Of a DNA stretch of 64,000 bases, positions 45,360 through 58,607 are shown piece after piece. Made by a program: the position numbers and the translations under genes. How positions within the stretch are numbered: position 1 is the first letter of the stretch; each line of letters begins with the position of its first letter. This stretch comes from Rhodosorus marinus. Taxonomy: Eukaryota; Rhodophyta; Stylonematophyceae; Stylonematales; Stylonemataceae. The DNA is taken from assembly GCA_029953675.1 (NCBI GenBank), contig JAMWBK010000006.1, forward strand, positions 1,054,001-1,118,000, read 5' to 3'. The notes under the pieces are model-generated. The model was not told the DNA's origin, did no database searches, and saw only the letters and a list, made by a program, of their open reading frames with translations.

Positions 45360-48300
45360 GTTTCGGGTACGCATGCCCACTTTCTCTGCTCGTGGTCGTT
45401 TCCGTGTCATGAAAGCGCGCAGAGCTCTGCTGAACCCGGCCGAGCTGAACCACTGCGTTCGTTTTCTGCTCGCGATACAGAGCCCAAGCAGGTTGAGGGT
45501 TCTTGTACGACGTTGATGATGATTAGAGACGGTGGCGATGTCATTTTGGTTCTTACTTAGAGTTTCTCTAGTTGCGGCGCGTTGCTGGACCTTCCTCACG
45601 GGCTTCGCGGTTGTTATCCCACTTTGTGGGGGCCTTGCTGGAACTCTCTACCAACTCAAGAATATACAGACTTTGGATCGAGTTCGTACGTGATCTTGTG
45701 GTTGAGGCCTTCCGACGCTCTTGCTCCCAATAGTATGACGTATTTGTGACATGGAGAAGCTGCTCAGAACCCGAAGTGCTTATGGACGTTTAGCTTGAAA
45801 GTCCGGTGGTCCTGGTGTTTCGCCACCTGTATTTAAAAGTTTAAAATTGGGCTGAGTCCTGAATCGAGCGAAAGCTGTATCATATTGCTGAGGATTATAA
45901 AGAACAGTCGGAACAACAGTTCATATGGCACAGTGCCACCCAAGTACCTCTCCATGCTGACCTTAGTGGACTCATTCGCATAAATCATGTTTTGTACACT
46001 TTAAACGGAAAGGCGCTAGCCAATCCCAGGGGCTGAAGTCTAGTGAGTATCCAAGTTTGTACCCCGAGAGGAACAAGCGGGAGAGCTGGGATAGAGCATC
46101 ACTTGCATTCGGCGCTCGAATCGGGTGCGCTCCCACGTGCGGAATATTTTTCATTAGATGATGATGGTTATCCCGCACTGCAGGCTGGACATTGCCAGCT
46201 CTGAGACCGAAGCGAACGAAGACCCGTTGTTTTCTTCTGTAGGCTTCAGCGCATCCTTTCGTTAGAAACTACAAGAGAAGCCAAAGGACGATGTGTGCGC
46301 TCTACCCTGGCATGGCTACTCCTTCACGGCAGACTATCCTGCTCGAGCATTTCCCCATTGCAGTGGTCGCCGTGGTGGGTTGCTGTTGCTAAGCCCGGCC
46401 TTGAAAGAGGTGAGAAAGCCCACTGGAGTACAGCTTCTTTAGGTACACTGTTGGAGTTCATCTCTACCCGTTCCCTGATCGTCGTCAAGCGCTGCTGAGA
46501 TATCTCGCTATCGGCGTAACAACGATCATCACACGCGACGACGTAGAAGAATTCGAACACCGGCTCCTCTTGTGGATCCCGGGAGCCTTTGATGCTTTTC
46601 CCTTCGCTGAGAAAAACAACGCGCGTCCGCGCCCACGCATTCAAACCCTTCCACCATTCGTCAAGCACGAGAGGAGGTAGACTGTCGTAATACGTGTAGC
46701 AGAGTCATCGCTCACGGCCCGGTGAACGTCTGCCGAAGTCCCAAAATACTAAAAATGCCTCCGATGGGAAACCCAGGCGCTGATGTACACACCAACCGAA
46801 GCCGCAACACCGTTTGAGTGGGTAAATGGCGAAAATGGCAACAATTCGGCTGCTGCTGAGTTTAGAGGCAACACTCGGGAGAGCGCAGTTTATGAACCTG
46901 CGGCCAGAAGAACGGCCCGAAGAATGGCCTGCTCAAAGATACCTACTGTAAGACATGAGTGTTCACGTTTCCCAATTGAGAAACTCCTCTAGACGAGGGG
47001 GGCGTGTGTGAAGTTCCGACTTGTACAATTCAATCCACTGATGGAAAATGCAAAGATGTTCGGAGGGATCTACCAATCGCCAGAACCAGCCCCCTCAGGT
47101 CCCCGCACAACGATTGAGTCGAACGTTTTGTTTGTTTTTGTACTGCTCAAAGCAGCATGCTGACTTCGTCTTAAGAATATTTGTTCGTGGCTTACAAGGA
47201 ATTGCCACAAGGAGGGGCAGGCAAGGTCCTGAGTTGGTTACACGCCTTACTCGACAAAAGTGACTCGCCGGCTCAACGAGAAGCCATTGGTGAAACATTG
47301 CTGAGTTCAGTCAGTAGGCTCAAGTGGCGTTGATAGACGGAACTGGAAGTCAGAGGCTGACCATGTGTTCGTCTTACAGAGGGCTATCGCCGGACAGGGT
47401 TTTACTCAGCAAATAGTTCTGAGCGGGGGTTTCCCGGCGATGCCATTCCTGGACGGACGGACATGAGATGTCATCTGTAATAGTCTTGGTTGGGCACGCG
47501 GACAATTAATGATTTCCAAGCAAAACAAAGTTCTCGTTTTCTCCCTATGATTTCAGCCATCAGAAAACCCCGAGGCTAGCGCCTCTCCTCCCTCACACAC
47601 ACGCCGACTCTAACGGACGGGACAGGCCCTGACGTTCAGCAAACTGGCCGCCCTATTCTTTGCGCCGGTCTCGAAGGCGTTTTGTGGGGGTCAACAGCTA
47701 AAAACCACCCAAAAGCAACGAGATGATCCAATCCATCCAATTATTTTGATAATTCAGAGTTCAGGAGGAGATTTACTTTCTTCCAAGGAGTCAGATAGAT
47801 CGACTATTTTCTTCTCTTTTTCGATATCGTCTATTCGAACAAATTTGCAGATGATAAAAATTCGTTTTTTTAACAGCAGTTCATATACCCCCTATCGGTA
47901 TAAATAATCACAGGTCTCGTCGCCACCCACAAAGTTTCAAAAATACAAGATCTGTTTTTCTTTTGAAGCGAAAAAGCTATAAAATAGGAGGTAAATATCG
48001 AACCTTGATTTGTTGGAATTTTTTGATTACGATCTCGTGGGTTTAAAAACAGTTCATAACACATGGGACACGTGTTAGATAGTATGTTGAGCAATAGCTC
48101 AAACGGTTTTTTAAAAAAAACAGAAGTAAATGTGCATATTGAAAAGTGCGTGACTGAATCTGCTTGCTTTCGTCCTCATCACGCAGAGTTTGTGAGACGA
48201 TCGCGCAAGAATGGCGAATTTTTTTTTCCTGCAATGATAATCTGAAGGCGTAGGTCTATATCCACAGGACACCCCAATGTGTGTACAATATTCTTGCTCA

Positions 48301-51300
48301 GTCATCGTGAACAGGAGGCTTGGAAACGTCCCTGGGGCGAGCATGGCCCCACTCGAAAACAGAAAGACACTTCTGTTCAATGGTGTCAAAAGCTATTGCT
48401 TGCCTGTCCCGGAATCCTCGAGGATTGCTCTTGAGTGATTCATCAACGTTGAGATGAAAGAATTCCTGAAGCGGAAGAAACCCTGAATGGATATAAGCTG
48501 TCAGGAGTTTTAGTAGCCCTTCCTAGGGATCTATGATTTCCGGGGATGGAGAAACCCGATGACGACTACGGGCTGAAGAACAGCAGGTCTTTGGTGAGAA
48601 CGAAGACTGACTGATGTGACTCCGCGTTAAGATTGTATCCGCACGTGTTATGTGTCATGAGAAGCGGTTAAGATCAAGGATTGTTTTCCATTCTCAGCTG
48701 CGGACCGCTGGAACCTGGGATTCACGTACAATAAGACTAGGAAAGTCTGCTGAGAACGCTTTTCCCGTGGAAAGCGCTGTAGAATCAGTGAAGGCGATTT
48801 CGGCTCCTCCTAGTAGAAGAATAGTTTTGCTCTGAAGGAAACACGTTCCACTTTCGTGTTGTAGAATCCCATCCGCCAGTTGAAACAACCAAGCGCTACT
48901 GATCAACTGGAAATTTGGAAAAATCTCCATCGGCCAAGGCTAGTCATCGGGCTCGGTCCTGACAGCACCTGCAGTGTTCCTCTCGATATCAAAAGTATAT
49001 GTTGTCTTGTAATTTTTTCTTGGTTCCATCGCCGGGAGCTTTCCGATGACCAGTCAAAGAGATTCAGCTTTTTCCAAGACAGCGTCCTCGACAACATCAA
49101 ATCAGCAACCCGGCTAGAAATAATGGTGGAGCACTAGTGTGACTGGCAGAGGTGACTTGTTTGGCAAAAATTCCGTGCCTCGAGCATCGTAAAAAACCGC
49201 TCTCAAACTGAGGCACAGAAAGCGATTTATCCTAGTCTGTCGGCAGGTTCGAGGCCCCCCCCGCCCCTGCACCGATGAAATTTGCCACAAATGGGCACTC
49301 GCATCGCCTGTGTCGACCAAGAGCTATAGAACAGCTCCCTCTAATGCCTTTCGCTTTCCGCTGATAACGACAAAAAAGAAAGAGTGAAAAACAACGACGG
49401 TCTTTCTTCTACAAATAAAAGCTCAATCAGTTAAAAAAGACATAATTTTCTAAAGACGTGCTGAACAATCCTGCTTTCTAATTTACTAGACCAATTACAA
49501 GGCCAATGAAAATACATCGTTCCGAGCCCGAATCAAAGTATTCGGGAAAGGAAGATATTTAGAAACCATACTAGTTGATTACTAACCACTGGAAAGTTAA
49601 CCTCTTCGCTTTTTCCTAAGGATTCGGAGAAACCTAGTCTGGTGAAAAACACATCATTTTCAAGCTGAACTGTTATATAACTTGATAACGTGGGTTTCCG
49701 TGAATTTGGGAGAAAATATATCACGGGCTGGACGCGCGCGTCCTATTGCCAATCCCTTACTAGGTTTCCATGATGATCACGGCAAAAAAAGGAATAAAAC
49801 CCCAAAAATCTTCTGCTGAGGAGGATGACCATGTGCTGTACTGCCTATACGCTTCATCTGCAAATATTTTTTTGGCAGATCCTTGAGGACGGTACACAAC
49901 ATGCCACCGGACAATGCTAGGCGATCGTCTTCTGCAATTATATCATCCACTACTTTGAACTGTCAGGCACCCTTCCTCAACGATAGGTACACCAGGCCCC
50001 CTCCGATTTTGACGAATCCATTTTTGGAATTTTCTTGAGGATATTATGGTAATAGTAGGTTTTCCTGAGGGGTAAAAACTAAGCTGTCTTGGATCTGCCT
50101 TACACCATTCAGAGCTTAGAGCCGACGTTCATTGGATGAACTAAAAGTTTTAAAAATATTGGTTATGTACGAAGTGATCGGGCGATCGTCTAGATCTTAC
50201 ACCTAGGTCGCGAGCGACAGAGTCGAAGTTCAAGCCCAATTTAACTCCAAGGTAAATTTATCATTAAAACCACCTCCACGCCAAAGCTCTATCTCGGCTT
50301 TAAGTCTCAATCAATTTTTGAAGTATTTTTTCCACCGAACGAAATCGCTCCTAGAACAACGTCGTAATAGGATGTGGGCGAATAGCCAGTGATGTATGCT
50401 AATTTGAAATTACGATGGAAAAAAAAAATACTACTGGGAAGTCAATACGCCTAGTTTTGGCGGCGCGGCGCTAGATAAATGTACGTGCAGAGGTTTTAGA
50501 GAGGAAATGTCACCCTTGGCGTCCTGGTCGTTTTCCAGAACGGATCTCATGCTAAAAAAAGGACAACAGCGGACTTTGTTCGAGAGCTTTTGGGGGGTGG
50601 GGTGGGGGTGGGGGGGTTCGAGGCACTCCCCGAAGCGCTCTTGGTAATCAGCTATCTCCTTGACGTGGGCCAACCAGGTTATCGAAAGATGCATTTCGGT
50701 TAATTTCTCGGGAAAACCTGCCACAAGTAGGATTTAGTTTCTACATGGCAGTCTATGAGTCCTTCCGGCGTTTTGCTACGGGATCAAAAAAGGGGGAAAA
50801 TTCTCGTCTAGATGCAGATTCCCATAATATAGAAAATATCAACCTTATATTATTTTCCAAAAAATAGTAAATTAGGGCGATCGTTGAGGTTTCTCCTCAT
50901 ATTGTTCTAGAAATTTGTCAAACCATGCTCATCTGAGATGAAAACGACCAAGAATTTTGATTGGAATACGAGCAGGTTCTTAAGAAAAATAGTCGCGTAC
51001 TCTCCTGCTCACTGATCTGTGAACGCATATCGTTTAAGCTGTATTTCGGCATTTATACGATAAAAGGCTGGCCATCGTGCAGGAACCACCTGTTCAGAAC
51101 TAAAAGCTCCTGAGCGCAAAACGGAGAAAACTACCGATTCCGGAGGTCCATCGTCAATTGTATAAACGATGATACAGGAGAATGAACTTTGGGAGGATTC
51201 TCCTCTCAATAGGCCGCTCCTCCTGTCTTTTTCAAGTCCGTACGGGATACTGGTCATCGGAAAACTTGATCTAGATTGAAACTAGATAAGATCTTGAAAA

Positions 51301-53459
51301 ACAATCATTTAAGGTGAAGGTCGATTCTTCCCCCCCCTGGGACGGAACAATTGCTCGGCGCAGACAGTTGGGCGTTTTTAGTGCGCAATCCCCTTACCAA
51401 AATATTTTCCAAAACATAGTTTTGGTAGCCCTCAAGATGCGAAGTTTTATCCGGTCGGGGCGCAATGGTATGGTAGTTACTTTTGGCTTAGAAAGTTCTA
51501 ATCACTCCAGTAATGACAGACAACTCGAGCGGGAGGCGTGATGGCGCAGCGCTCGGACAGTTGAATCGAAAAGGGCATCCGTCAGCAAGATTACAAATAT
51601 CCAAAAAACAAAACTATGGCTCTTAGACACAGATCTTATAGCTTCTCTTTCCACTACTTGAGTGTAAGCGACTGCTCAAGGATATGAAAAGTTAATATTT
51701 TTCGTCCCGGACGATCGCCTAACTCTATAAGAGCAATGAATCACCAAGAAAAAGTAGCATGTATTTGTATCTCACAGGCTAAACAGTCTTTATGTGGCAG
51801 GTTCCGCCGCATTGTCCCTAAAAACGAAGGTGGTTTGTTTCTGCGTAGTGACTGAGGCACAAACTGGAAGGAGGTGTCGCAGGCAGAGATTCAGAAAAGT
51901 TATCAAAGAAAAGCAAAACAGGGCGCTCAACCGGGGAAAGTCATCGAACTTGAAACTAATTTTCGAATTTCAAACTGCACGAAGAGCCTGTCATAGCCTT
52001 TCCTGAATGTAAGCCCAAAAATAACATCTGATCGAAGATCATGGGCTTAGAAGCATATTTGGAAGGCCCCCCCACCCCTCTCTCAAAAAAACACGAGCAT
52101 CTTGAGAAAATGAACAATAAAAGTCTCAAAAAATTACAGCTGAAAATCATTACTCACTTGATCTGTGCTTGGTAAATATATATTGTATAAACATAATAAA
52201 TATGCATTTTGTATTGTTAAAATGTGGACGATCACCCTTTGCGAAAAAGAAAGGAATTCACGAAGATCAGGAGGGAAGGCATTTTTGTTTTCTGGTAGAA
52301 AACGCTGGAGCCTGAACGTCGATGAGATATATTTAATATTCTAGATCCAGCTGCATAACCCCCACCGACCAAAAACAAAACTATTCGATTCTCCAACCAA
52401 TTTCCTTTTTTTTGGTAGACTTTAGATAGTAAACTTGGACCGATCCATCGAAATCATCCACAAACAGAGGGAAGGGAAAAATACAAACGAGTAAGACGAA
52501 GCAAACGTGAAACGGGCAGATAATAGGGCATAATTTTACGAAATTTAAATATACTTCCTTTGGCCGCGTTGGAAATGACGGACTTTTAGATCCTCAAGGT
52601 GGAACTAGGACCGGAGCAGTCTGAGGGGAAAAAACTTACTTTTCAATCATCACGGCTCCGTTGAAAATCTTCTTCTTTTTCATAGGTATAATGTACAGTT
52701 TTTTGAAAAAACTTAGCTCCATTCATGGGTCCCGCTCCTCGCTCTGTACATTCAAAACGTAAGCTTAAAACGAGCAGTAGACAAAAATCAAAATGCGAAA
52801 GGAAATATTCTAATTTTATTGAAAAACATATCTCAATACGAAACCAAAACCGGCGAGGGGGGGGAGGGGGAAGGAAAAAGGGGGAAGTGTGTCCATTCAC
52901 AAAACCGACGATCGTCACAAGAACATAATTTTTCGTATAAAAATATATTTCTATTTTAAATATATTTACAAGGTTTATATTTATGACGTATCCTATGCGA
53001 AACACGTTTGGGAACAAGAAAAAATAACCGCGACATCCATATTCTCGAATCCACGAAGAAATTACGAAGATATCTTGAACACTATATTTTCCAATTTAAA
53101 GAAAAAACGATAACCGACACGCTTTCTAAGAACTTATTTATTCGTATTTTTTCCGCGGAAGGGAATTTCCGCCTCGTCATATCACTACTACCCTAAAGCC
53201 CCCCTTAAAAGCCGTTTTTTCATCCCTCTCCGGTCTGTCTTTTCATATTTTTTTTCTTAACTTTGCCTCTTTTTATGGGTTTCTTTGAGGAGTGACGAGG
53301 GTGGCGGGGCAGGAGAGGCTGATTGGGGCCTTTGGTACTTTAGCTGGCTAACAACGTTAAGAATGTAATATGCTTAATAAAAAATATTAAAAGTGTTTGA
53401 GGAACATCTTGTTCACATCGCTTTTTCGGGGATCCGCTATCACCCTCATTTTTGTTTGA
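45360..53459. other. 8-kb AT-rich region without a confident gene
   Basis: Frames on both strands are short and lack domains. The best are 46,324-46,668 (-), which has no ATG at its left end (it opens with GTG) but reads smoothly with VLDEWWKGLNAWARTRVVFL, and 51,009-51,257 (-). Neither is called. No tRNA, rRNA or intact transposon is recognised. There are polypurine or G-rich tracts near 50,590 and 52,855-52,885. Confidence 0.45.
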
Positions 53460-53853
53460 TATTTCTTGTTGTTTAACAGGGAAATGAAGAACATGACAAG
53501 GGGAGGGGACCGGGGGACCGGATTTGACGGAATTTTATTTTTATTACTGTTTTTGCGTTTTGAAACTATACGACTCGGCTGGGCTGGGCTGGTGGGTTGG
53601 TTTGTTGGGGGTTTTGTACTATGCTTGCGGGTGAAAGAAATTGATCAGTTTCACCCACGTGGAAAGGGCCACTGTCCAAAAGCCGGAGGAGAGAATATAT
53701 GTATATATAGGTGGAGCCTTTCACGAGGATAGTTCGGTAGGGCGGGATGTTGGAGAGTAAGAGGAGTCAGCAGAAAAGGGATTGCGAGTTGGGCTATATA
53801 GGTTGGTTTGATCGCCTGTTTTTCTGCTTGTTGACATTTCGGGGTGCTTAGCA
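53460..53853 (+). promoter_or_regulatory. G/T-rich 5' flank and TATA-like element of the two-finger gene
   Basis: About 390 bp are G/T/A-rich and C-poor on the sense strand. CTATATAGG at about 53,792 lies some 60 bp before the ATG and is a plausible TATA box; the leader has no ATG. Confidence 0.5.
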
Positions 53854-54489
53854 ATGGATTGTCTGCAGTTGGATATGGATTTGGATAGTTGGTGGGACGG
53901 AGAGGATAACTCGGCAATTTCCTGGATGTCGGATATGCAGAGTAAGGCTGTCATGGACGCCCCAAGGTATCAGGGCTTCGTGACCTCGTATGACTGCAAG
54001 AATGAGGGCAGGGTGATGGACAATCACCTCAAGCCTACTTCGCCGAAGACCCCAACGCGCGTTGTCGACTTGAAGACAACCACACCACTGGAGTCTGCAC
54101 CGCTGCAAAAGGTTCAGAAGAAGAAGACTGTCCGAAGGAAGAGAACTTATACCACGGCTGCGTGCCCGATCTGCCAGAAGGTGTTTTTCAGAAAATATGA
54201 GATGATGCGTCATCTCAAGGCTACCCACTTGCAGATGAAGCCTTTCCATTGCGATCTGTGCTCCAGCAGCTTCTCGAGGAAGGCACACCTTAAGCTGCAC
54301 ATGATCAAAATTCACAATGTTGATGCTGAACTGCATGAGAAAGGAAGCGACCTCACACCACAGCAGGAGGTTAGCCTGACGGCGGTGGACCAATGTGATC
54401 TGATCCCTGTGCCCATCGAAGAATCCGTTGAAGTGGAGGAGACTACCTCACAGTTTCCTCTTTTCGAGCAAAACTTCAGCTGGATGTAG
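53854..54489 (+). CDS. Two-finger C2H2 zinc-finger protein, 211 residues
   Basis: ATG at 53,854 (MDCLQLDMDLDSWWDGEDN) to TAG. The N-terminus is acidic and Trp-rich, like a transactivation segment. Residues of about 87-98 are strongly basic (QKKKTVRRKRTY), a likely nuclear signal. Two fingers follow: CPICQKVFFRKYEMMRHLKA..H and CDLCSSSFSRKAHLKLHMIK..H, both C-x2-C-x12-H-x4-H, joined by LQMKPFH. The C-terminal third is acidic and ends FPLFEQNFSWM. It is probably a nuclear transcription factor; the target is unknown. It shares the two-part layout, but little sequence outside the fingers, with the three-finger gene at 31.9-32.5 kb. AATAAA near 54,785 may be its polyadenylation signal. No intron is needed. 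Confidence 0.87.
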   Translation: MDCLQLDMDLDSWWDGEDNSAISWMSDMQSKAVMDAPRYQGFVTSYDCKNEGRVMDNHLKPTSPKTPTRVVDLKTTTPLESAPLQKVQKKKTVRRKRTYTTAACPICQKVFFRKYEMMRHLKATHLQMKPFHCDLCSSSFSRKAHLKLHMIKIHNVDAELHEKGSDLTPQQEVSLTAVDQCDLIPVPIEESVEVEETTSQFPLFEQNFSWM

Positions 54490-56569
54490 GGCCAACCTAC
54501 CGCTAGATATTATCAACGAAAACTTTCGACTTCGACTTCGACTTGTGCTTCGATTGGCACGACAGAACGACTTAAGACTTGTAGAACACGACGACTACGA
54601 CTGCAGCTATGGCCATGGTGCAAAACCTTATTTGGGCCTTGTATTTGACCGGCAGAACGCACTTACTACGCGGTCCGCTACGTTTCGAAATTTGCGGGAT
54701 CTTACCGCGATCAAATAGCAGTCGCTATTTTATATCATGTCTATCCTATACATATTCCCTTCTGACACACGAGAAGTGTGCTGTTAATAAATTTCTAAGA
54801 GAATCAAATTGAAACAGTTTTCGCTCGGTGTCCGACTTCTGCAAAGCTGGTCTTGCTGCTCCGCGCACTTCGATGTTGAACGCTCTAATGAGGAATTTAA
54901 CCTTTAGCAAGCTCTGCATTTCGGCATCCTGCTTCAGTCAAGCTGAACTTTGCAACCCCGGGCGCTGCCGTCCCCGTCAGACCCCTTTTTCGACGTGCAT
55001 ATTTCTTTCGGCCTCGGGCACCTAGTTGGGACAGGGGCTCTTCGACCGCCAGCGGACCTTCCCTCTTAAAACCCCATTCTTGAAGGTACGAAAGCTCGCT
55101 GACATCGGCAATGCCCACAGAAGTCCGAAAGGCTCACTAAGGTCCAGGAAGCTGTGCGAAATAGTGGCAAAGCATCAAAATCCAGTCACGCGCGAGGCCG
55201 ACAATAATTCTACTAGAAACTACGTTCCTAAAACCCTTAAAACAGAAAGACACGCCCGGAACACGATCACGCCCCTCTCAAACGTCGGACTGCCAGGTTG
55301 TCACAGCCCTCATTACAATATGCTTGAACTACATGCCAAGAAATTTTCGAAGACAAGGCACCGATTCTACCGCAGTTGCTTCCACCCCCCCCCCTTACCT
55401 ATTTACTATCGGTTTCAGCGAACTTGAAGCAGCAAAAAACCCTCTGTTAGAAAAAATGATTGATTCAATCACCAGTCCTGCGTATTTGACTGCAGCGTAC
55501 ACCAGCTAGAAATCTAAGCCCAGCACCTGCAGAAACAGATCTCAAAACACCACGCTTGGCGGGGGCCGGCCTTCCATGCGTCGCGTCGATCAGAATTCAT
55601 GATTGCATTCCAACAGCTCTGGTCCCCTCCCCCTCCCTCACCAAAAAAAGCCAAAAATTGACTATCTGTATATAATTAATATCATGTAGATGGTTTTTCC
55701 TGAAATAACACAACTACCCATCTAGCGGTGCAAAAAGGAATTGCTACCCCCAATTATAGAAGTCTCGTACGACCCCTCTAAATTCACTGGTGGAAACCCA
55801 ACATCGCCAAAGAAAGGAATCTCTGCGAGGAGCTCTAAACAAACAGAATTCGGTCTCGACGCGCCCCAGACGTTTGAAATGTTTATGGAATATGAGTCTT
55901 TGGAAGCGAACGGAAACTTCTCGCGGAATTTCTGATTTTGTTTATTAAAAATTAATTTCAAGGGGCACAGCGTACCAAAATGTTCGACTCGTTTTATTGG
56001 TTGTCTGACACCTTCCACAACTTTATAATCCAATGATAAGATCCTCCATGTCAACCAGAGACATACTCTACAAATTTATTGGTCTACAAGAGTTCAATAC
56101 CAGAAAATTTTCATCTTTTTCAAAATATTTCTTAAAAAAGAGGGGGCAGCTCTTCGCCGCAGTGAATCTTGCAGGTTAGAAGCAAGAAAGAAGTAACCCC
56201 CTTGCCAGTTCCTTCAAAAATTCAAAAAAGGGTCAATAAGTTCTCAAAAATAAATATTCTTTTTTTCCAACATAGCATCTTCTACACTTTTCCGTGCAAA
56301 GATGGAAGAGGGGGTAGGGAAAAAAATGAAAACACCATACAAGATTTTTTTTTCCCTTCAAGAATGTTCGAACCCTATTTGGTTTTAGTATACGTAGAAT
56401 ATATACGGTATAAAAACTTCTATATTTGAATATGTTAGCTATATATATCGTTCTATCAAAACACAAACTAGCATAACGATGGCATGAGATGAAAACATGT
56501 ACAGGGCGATTATTTTTTTGGTTTTACAAGTATAACTATTCCGCTTTTTTTGTTATTTTGGAGGGAAGC
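54490..56569. other. Intergenic region, no gene seen
   Basis: Includes the 3' flank of the zinc-finger gene. Short frames only; AT-rich from about 55,640. Confidence 0.5.
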
Positions 56570-56815
56570 CTGCTTTTTTTTTGTTATGATGGTGTGGCGA
56601 ATGAAAGCTTGTGGCAGTGGAAGAGGGAGGGCGTCTGCTTTTCGGAGCCTAGAGGTATTTATAGTGGAGGTTTTTCTGATTGGGGATGGGCCCTGTGCGT
56701 GGTGGAGGGGGGTGGGAAGGCTGGGATTTGGATTGAGAGGGTAAAAGCAAGGTTTATGAAGGGGAGTTGTTGTTCTTCTTCTTCTTTTTTGTTTTGAGTT
56801 GTTAAGAGGCGGAAG
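56570..56815 (+). promoter_or_regulatory. G/T-rich 5' flank of the small gene at 56.8 kb
   Basis: C-poor, G/T-rich sense strand up to the ATG. A run of TTC/CTT triplets lies at about 56,773-56,790. Confidence 0.4.
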
Positions 56816-57223
56816 ATGGTGGAAATGATGAGGTGGTTTGGCGTGGGAGGTGGTGGGACCGGCATGGACGTCTGGGTTCGGATGAGCAACGGGCGTTGTG
56901 TCAAGGTTCGAGTGACTGGAGATGATGTGAGCTTTACTGATGTGATGGGTAGGGCTTTCAAGCTCGCTCCGAGGGCGGCACCGGAAGACATCGCGAATTC
57001 CGCGCTGTTTTTGGAGATTGCCCCCGGCATGTCGATGCCTTGCTTGAACACGGCCAAGCTTCGTGAATGTGGGGTTCGGAATGGCGATGTACTGATCTGG
57101 AAGGAAAGCATAGAGGACATAGGAGAGATGTCTCAGCTCTCAGTTGATATGGAATCCTTTGAAAAGAAGAGAACTTTGCTCTGGAACGAATTTGATACTG
57201 TTTCTATGCAGACTTCGTCTTAA
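56816..57223 (+). CDS. Hypothetical 135-residue protein, possible ubiquitin-like fold
   Basis: ATG at 56,816 (MVEMMRWFG; in-frame ATGs follow at 56,825 and 56,828) to TAA at 57,221-57,223. Residues of about 17-95 read as two beta strands (MDVWVRMSNGRCVKVRV), a helix-like part (FTDVMGRAFKLAP), then FLEIAPGM and an ECGVRNGDVLIW ending. The 'L..CGV.nGD.L' ending is typical of ubiquitin-like and related beta-grasp domains. The C-terminal 40 residues are acidic and probably flexible. No catalytic motif or di-glycine tail is present. The fold assignment is inference only. No signal peptide. Confidence 0.65.
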   Translation: MVEMMRWFGVGGGGTGMDVWVRMSNGRCVKVRVTGDDVSFTDVMGRAFKLAPRAAPEDIANSALFLEIAPGMSMPCLNTAKLRECGVRNGDVLIWKESIEDIGEMSQLSVDMESFEKKRTLLWNEFDTVSMQTSS

Positions 57224-57624
57224 AAGCCCGTTGTTAGGTATCTGTTTGTCGAAGATACATGCACGCGCACATATATAAGAATATATATATATATATATAG
57301 TAGGAATACTGATTCATTGACATGAGCAAGTATTCCCATAGGTTATCGTGTATCTAGTTATGTCCTGTTGTATATCTCGCCTAGCTTCCAGCATAAAGTA
57401 AATATGAAGCCCTTTGTCGTTACTACATGTATTCCAGTGAGGTTGGAATTTGCTCTACCCCAAGACAGGGCATTCACTTAAGTCTCCCTGTAACACAGCT
57501 AAGCTTCTTCAGCGGAAAAATGACCCTACGGTTCCATCATTTGGTTATGATAACTGGCGGTCATGTCAATGCTTAGTGCGTTTTGCACATCCTCTGTCAC
57601 ATGCCAGTCGCACCATTAAGTTTG
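57224..57624. other. Convergent intergenic region
   Basis: Between two converging genes. Holds an (AT)n run at about 57,283-57,300 and no gene. Confidence 0.6.
57283..57300. repeat. AT dinucleotide microsatellite
   Basis: An uninterrupted (AT)n tract of about nine units in the 3' flank of the gene at 56,816-57,223. Confidence 0.85.
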
Positions 57625-58607
57625 CTAAATTTCCTGGAGTCGATCCTCAATAAGCTTCTTCGCAACTATCGGATCTACGGCACCTTTCCGGCTCTATACA
57701 CGAGAAAGCATACGAAAAAAAATTTGAGGAGCGCTCAGCACGACTGACGAAAACGAAAGACAGAAGAGTCCCAAGACTCCAAAGGACTCTCCTCGTCCTG
57801 GGAATTCCATGTCAAACCTGCTGAACTCACCTTCATCAGCAGACCCATAGCCCTCCCTACGTTCACTTTGCCTCCTCCTAGCTCAGTCAAGACCTCGTCT
57901 ACCCACCTTGCAGACCAAGAACGATAGAAGAGGTAACCAAAAGTTAACAACACACTAGTTCGTGAGGTCGGTCGGTCGTGCTTGGCCCTTGAAGCACTCG
58001 AAAACTTCGACTGCATTCATCCCTATCGGACCTGAGACACCCGCCCACAAACTTTTCGTGTTCTTGATCATGAGAGTAACGATTTGTATCGGACGCATCA
58101 TCCGAGGCATGGGAACAGCTGGACGTACTTTTGTGTAGTCGCTTCGTCAGCGAGTTTCGGGATATAAATCTCTACGATCTTGAGCTCCGCCTTTTCTGAT
58201 GCGACAAGGTCCCGTCGCTTGGCTTGCTCGTACATCTCGATACTTTCAGAATACTGTTTGGCCAGGCTCTTTAGAACAGCGGTAGCGTCGTGGTCAGAAA
58301 GCGACTTCGCACCGGTTTCTTTCATTTTGTTCACAAAGCGAGCTCGGATGGCTCTCAACGGCTTTAATCGATCTGCGTCTCGACTCTTCATTGCGGCTTT
58401 CATATCATCTGCAGGCGAATGAAAGACACGAACAGGCTTCCTCAGGGCCAAAACCAAAGCTCTGTAATCTCCTGTTGCCAAAACATTACCTGAGATCTTG
58501 TCTGCTAAGCTCAAAAGAAGCGGAGAAGAGGTATGAAAACCAGCGGCACTGATGTTGAAGTTCGTTCTGAAACTTCGCAGACATCTGATCACCGATCCAA
58601 CCTCCAT
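57625..58607 (-). CDS. AIM41: Mitochondrial GatB/YqeY-domain protein, AIM41-like (three exons)
   Basis: Exons on the minus strand: 58,607-58,129 (donor GTACGT), 57,906-57,831 (acceptor AAG, donor GTGAGT) and 57,693-57,625 (acceptor TATAG); together 207 residues ending LIEDRLQEI. The first ~35 residues (basic, Ser-rich, FHTSSPLLLS) look like a mitochondrial presequence. The YqeY domain begins near residue 67 (DDMKAAMKSRDADRLKPLRAI) and includes YSESIEMYEQAKRRDLVASE and EIYIPKLADE. Exon 2 supplies WVDEVLTELGG with GRAMGLLMK and exon 3 SRKGAVDPIVAKKLIEDRL, exactly the expected domain end, which supports the splice model. YqeY domains resemble the C-terminal tRNA-contacting domain of GatB; the role of AIM41 in mitochondria is not settled. 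Read without splicing the frame stops after VQLFPCLG. Confidence 0.88.

Noticed and set aside
51525-51600. tRNA-like A-box sequence (gatggcgcagcgctcgg)
   Set aside because: No T-loop (GTTCRANNC) or acceptor stem at the expected distance.
58098-58128. Unspliced end VQLFPCLG of the YqeY frame
   Set aside because: It truncates the domain; splicing at GTACGT restores the expected C-terminal helices from two downstream exons.
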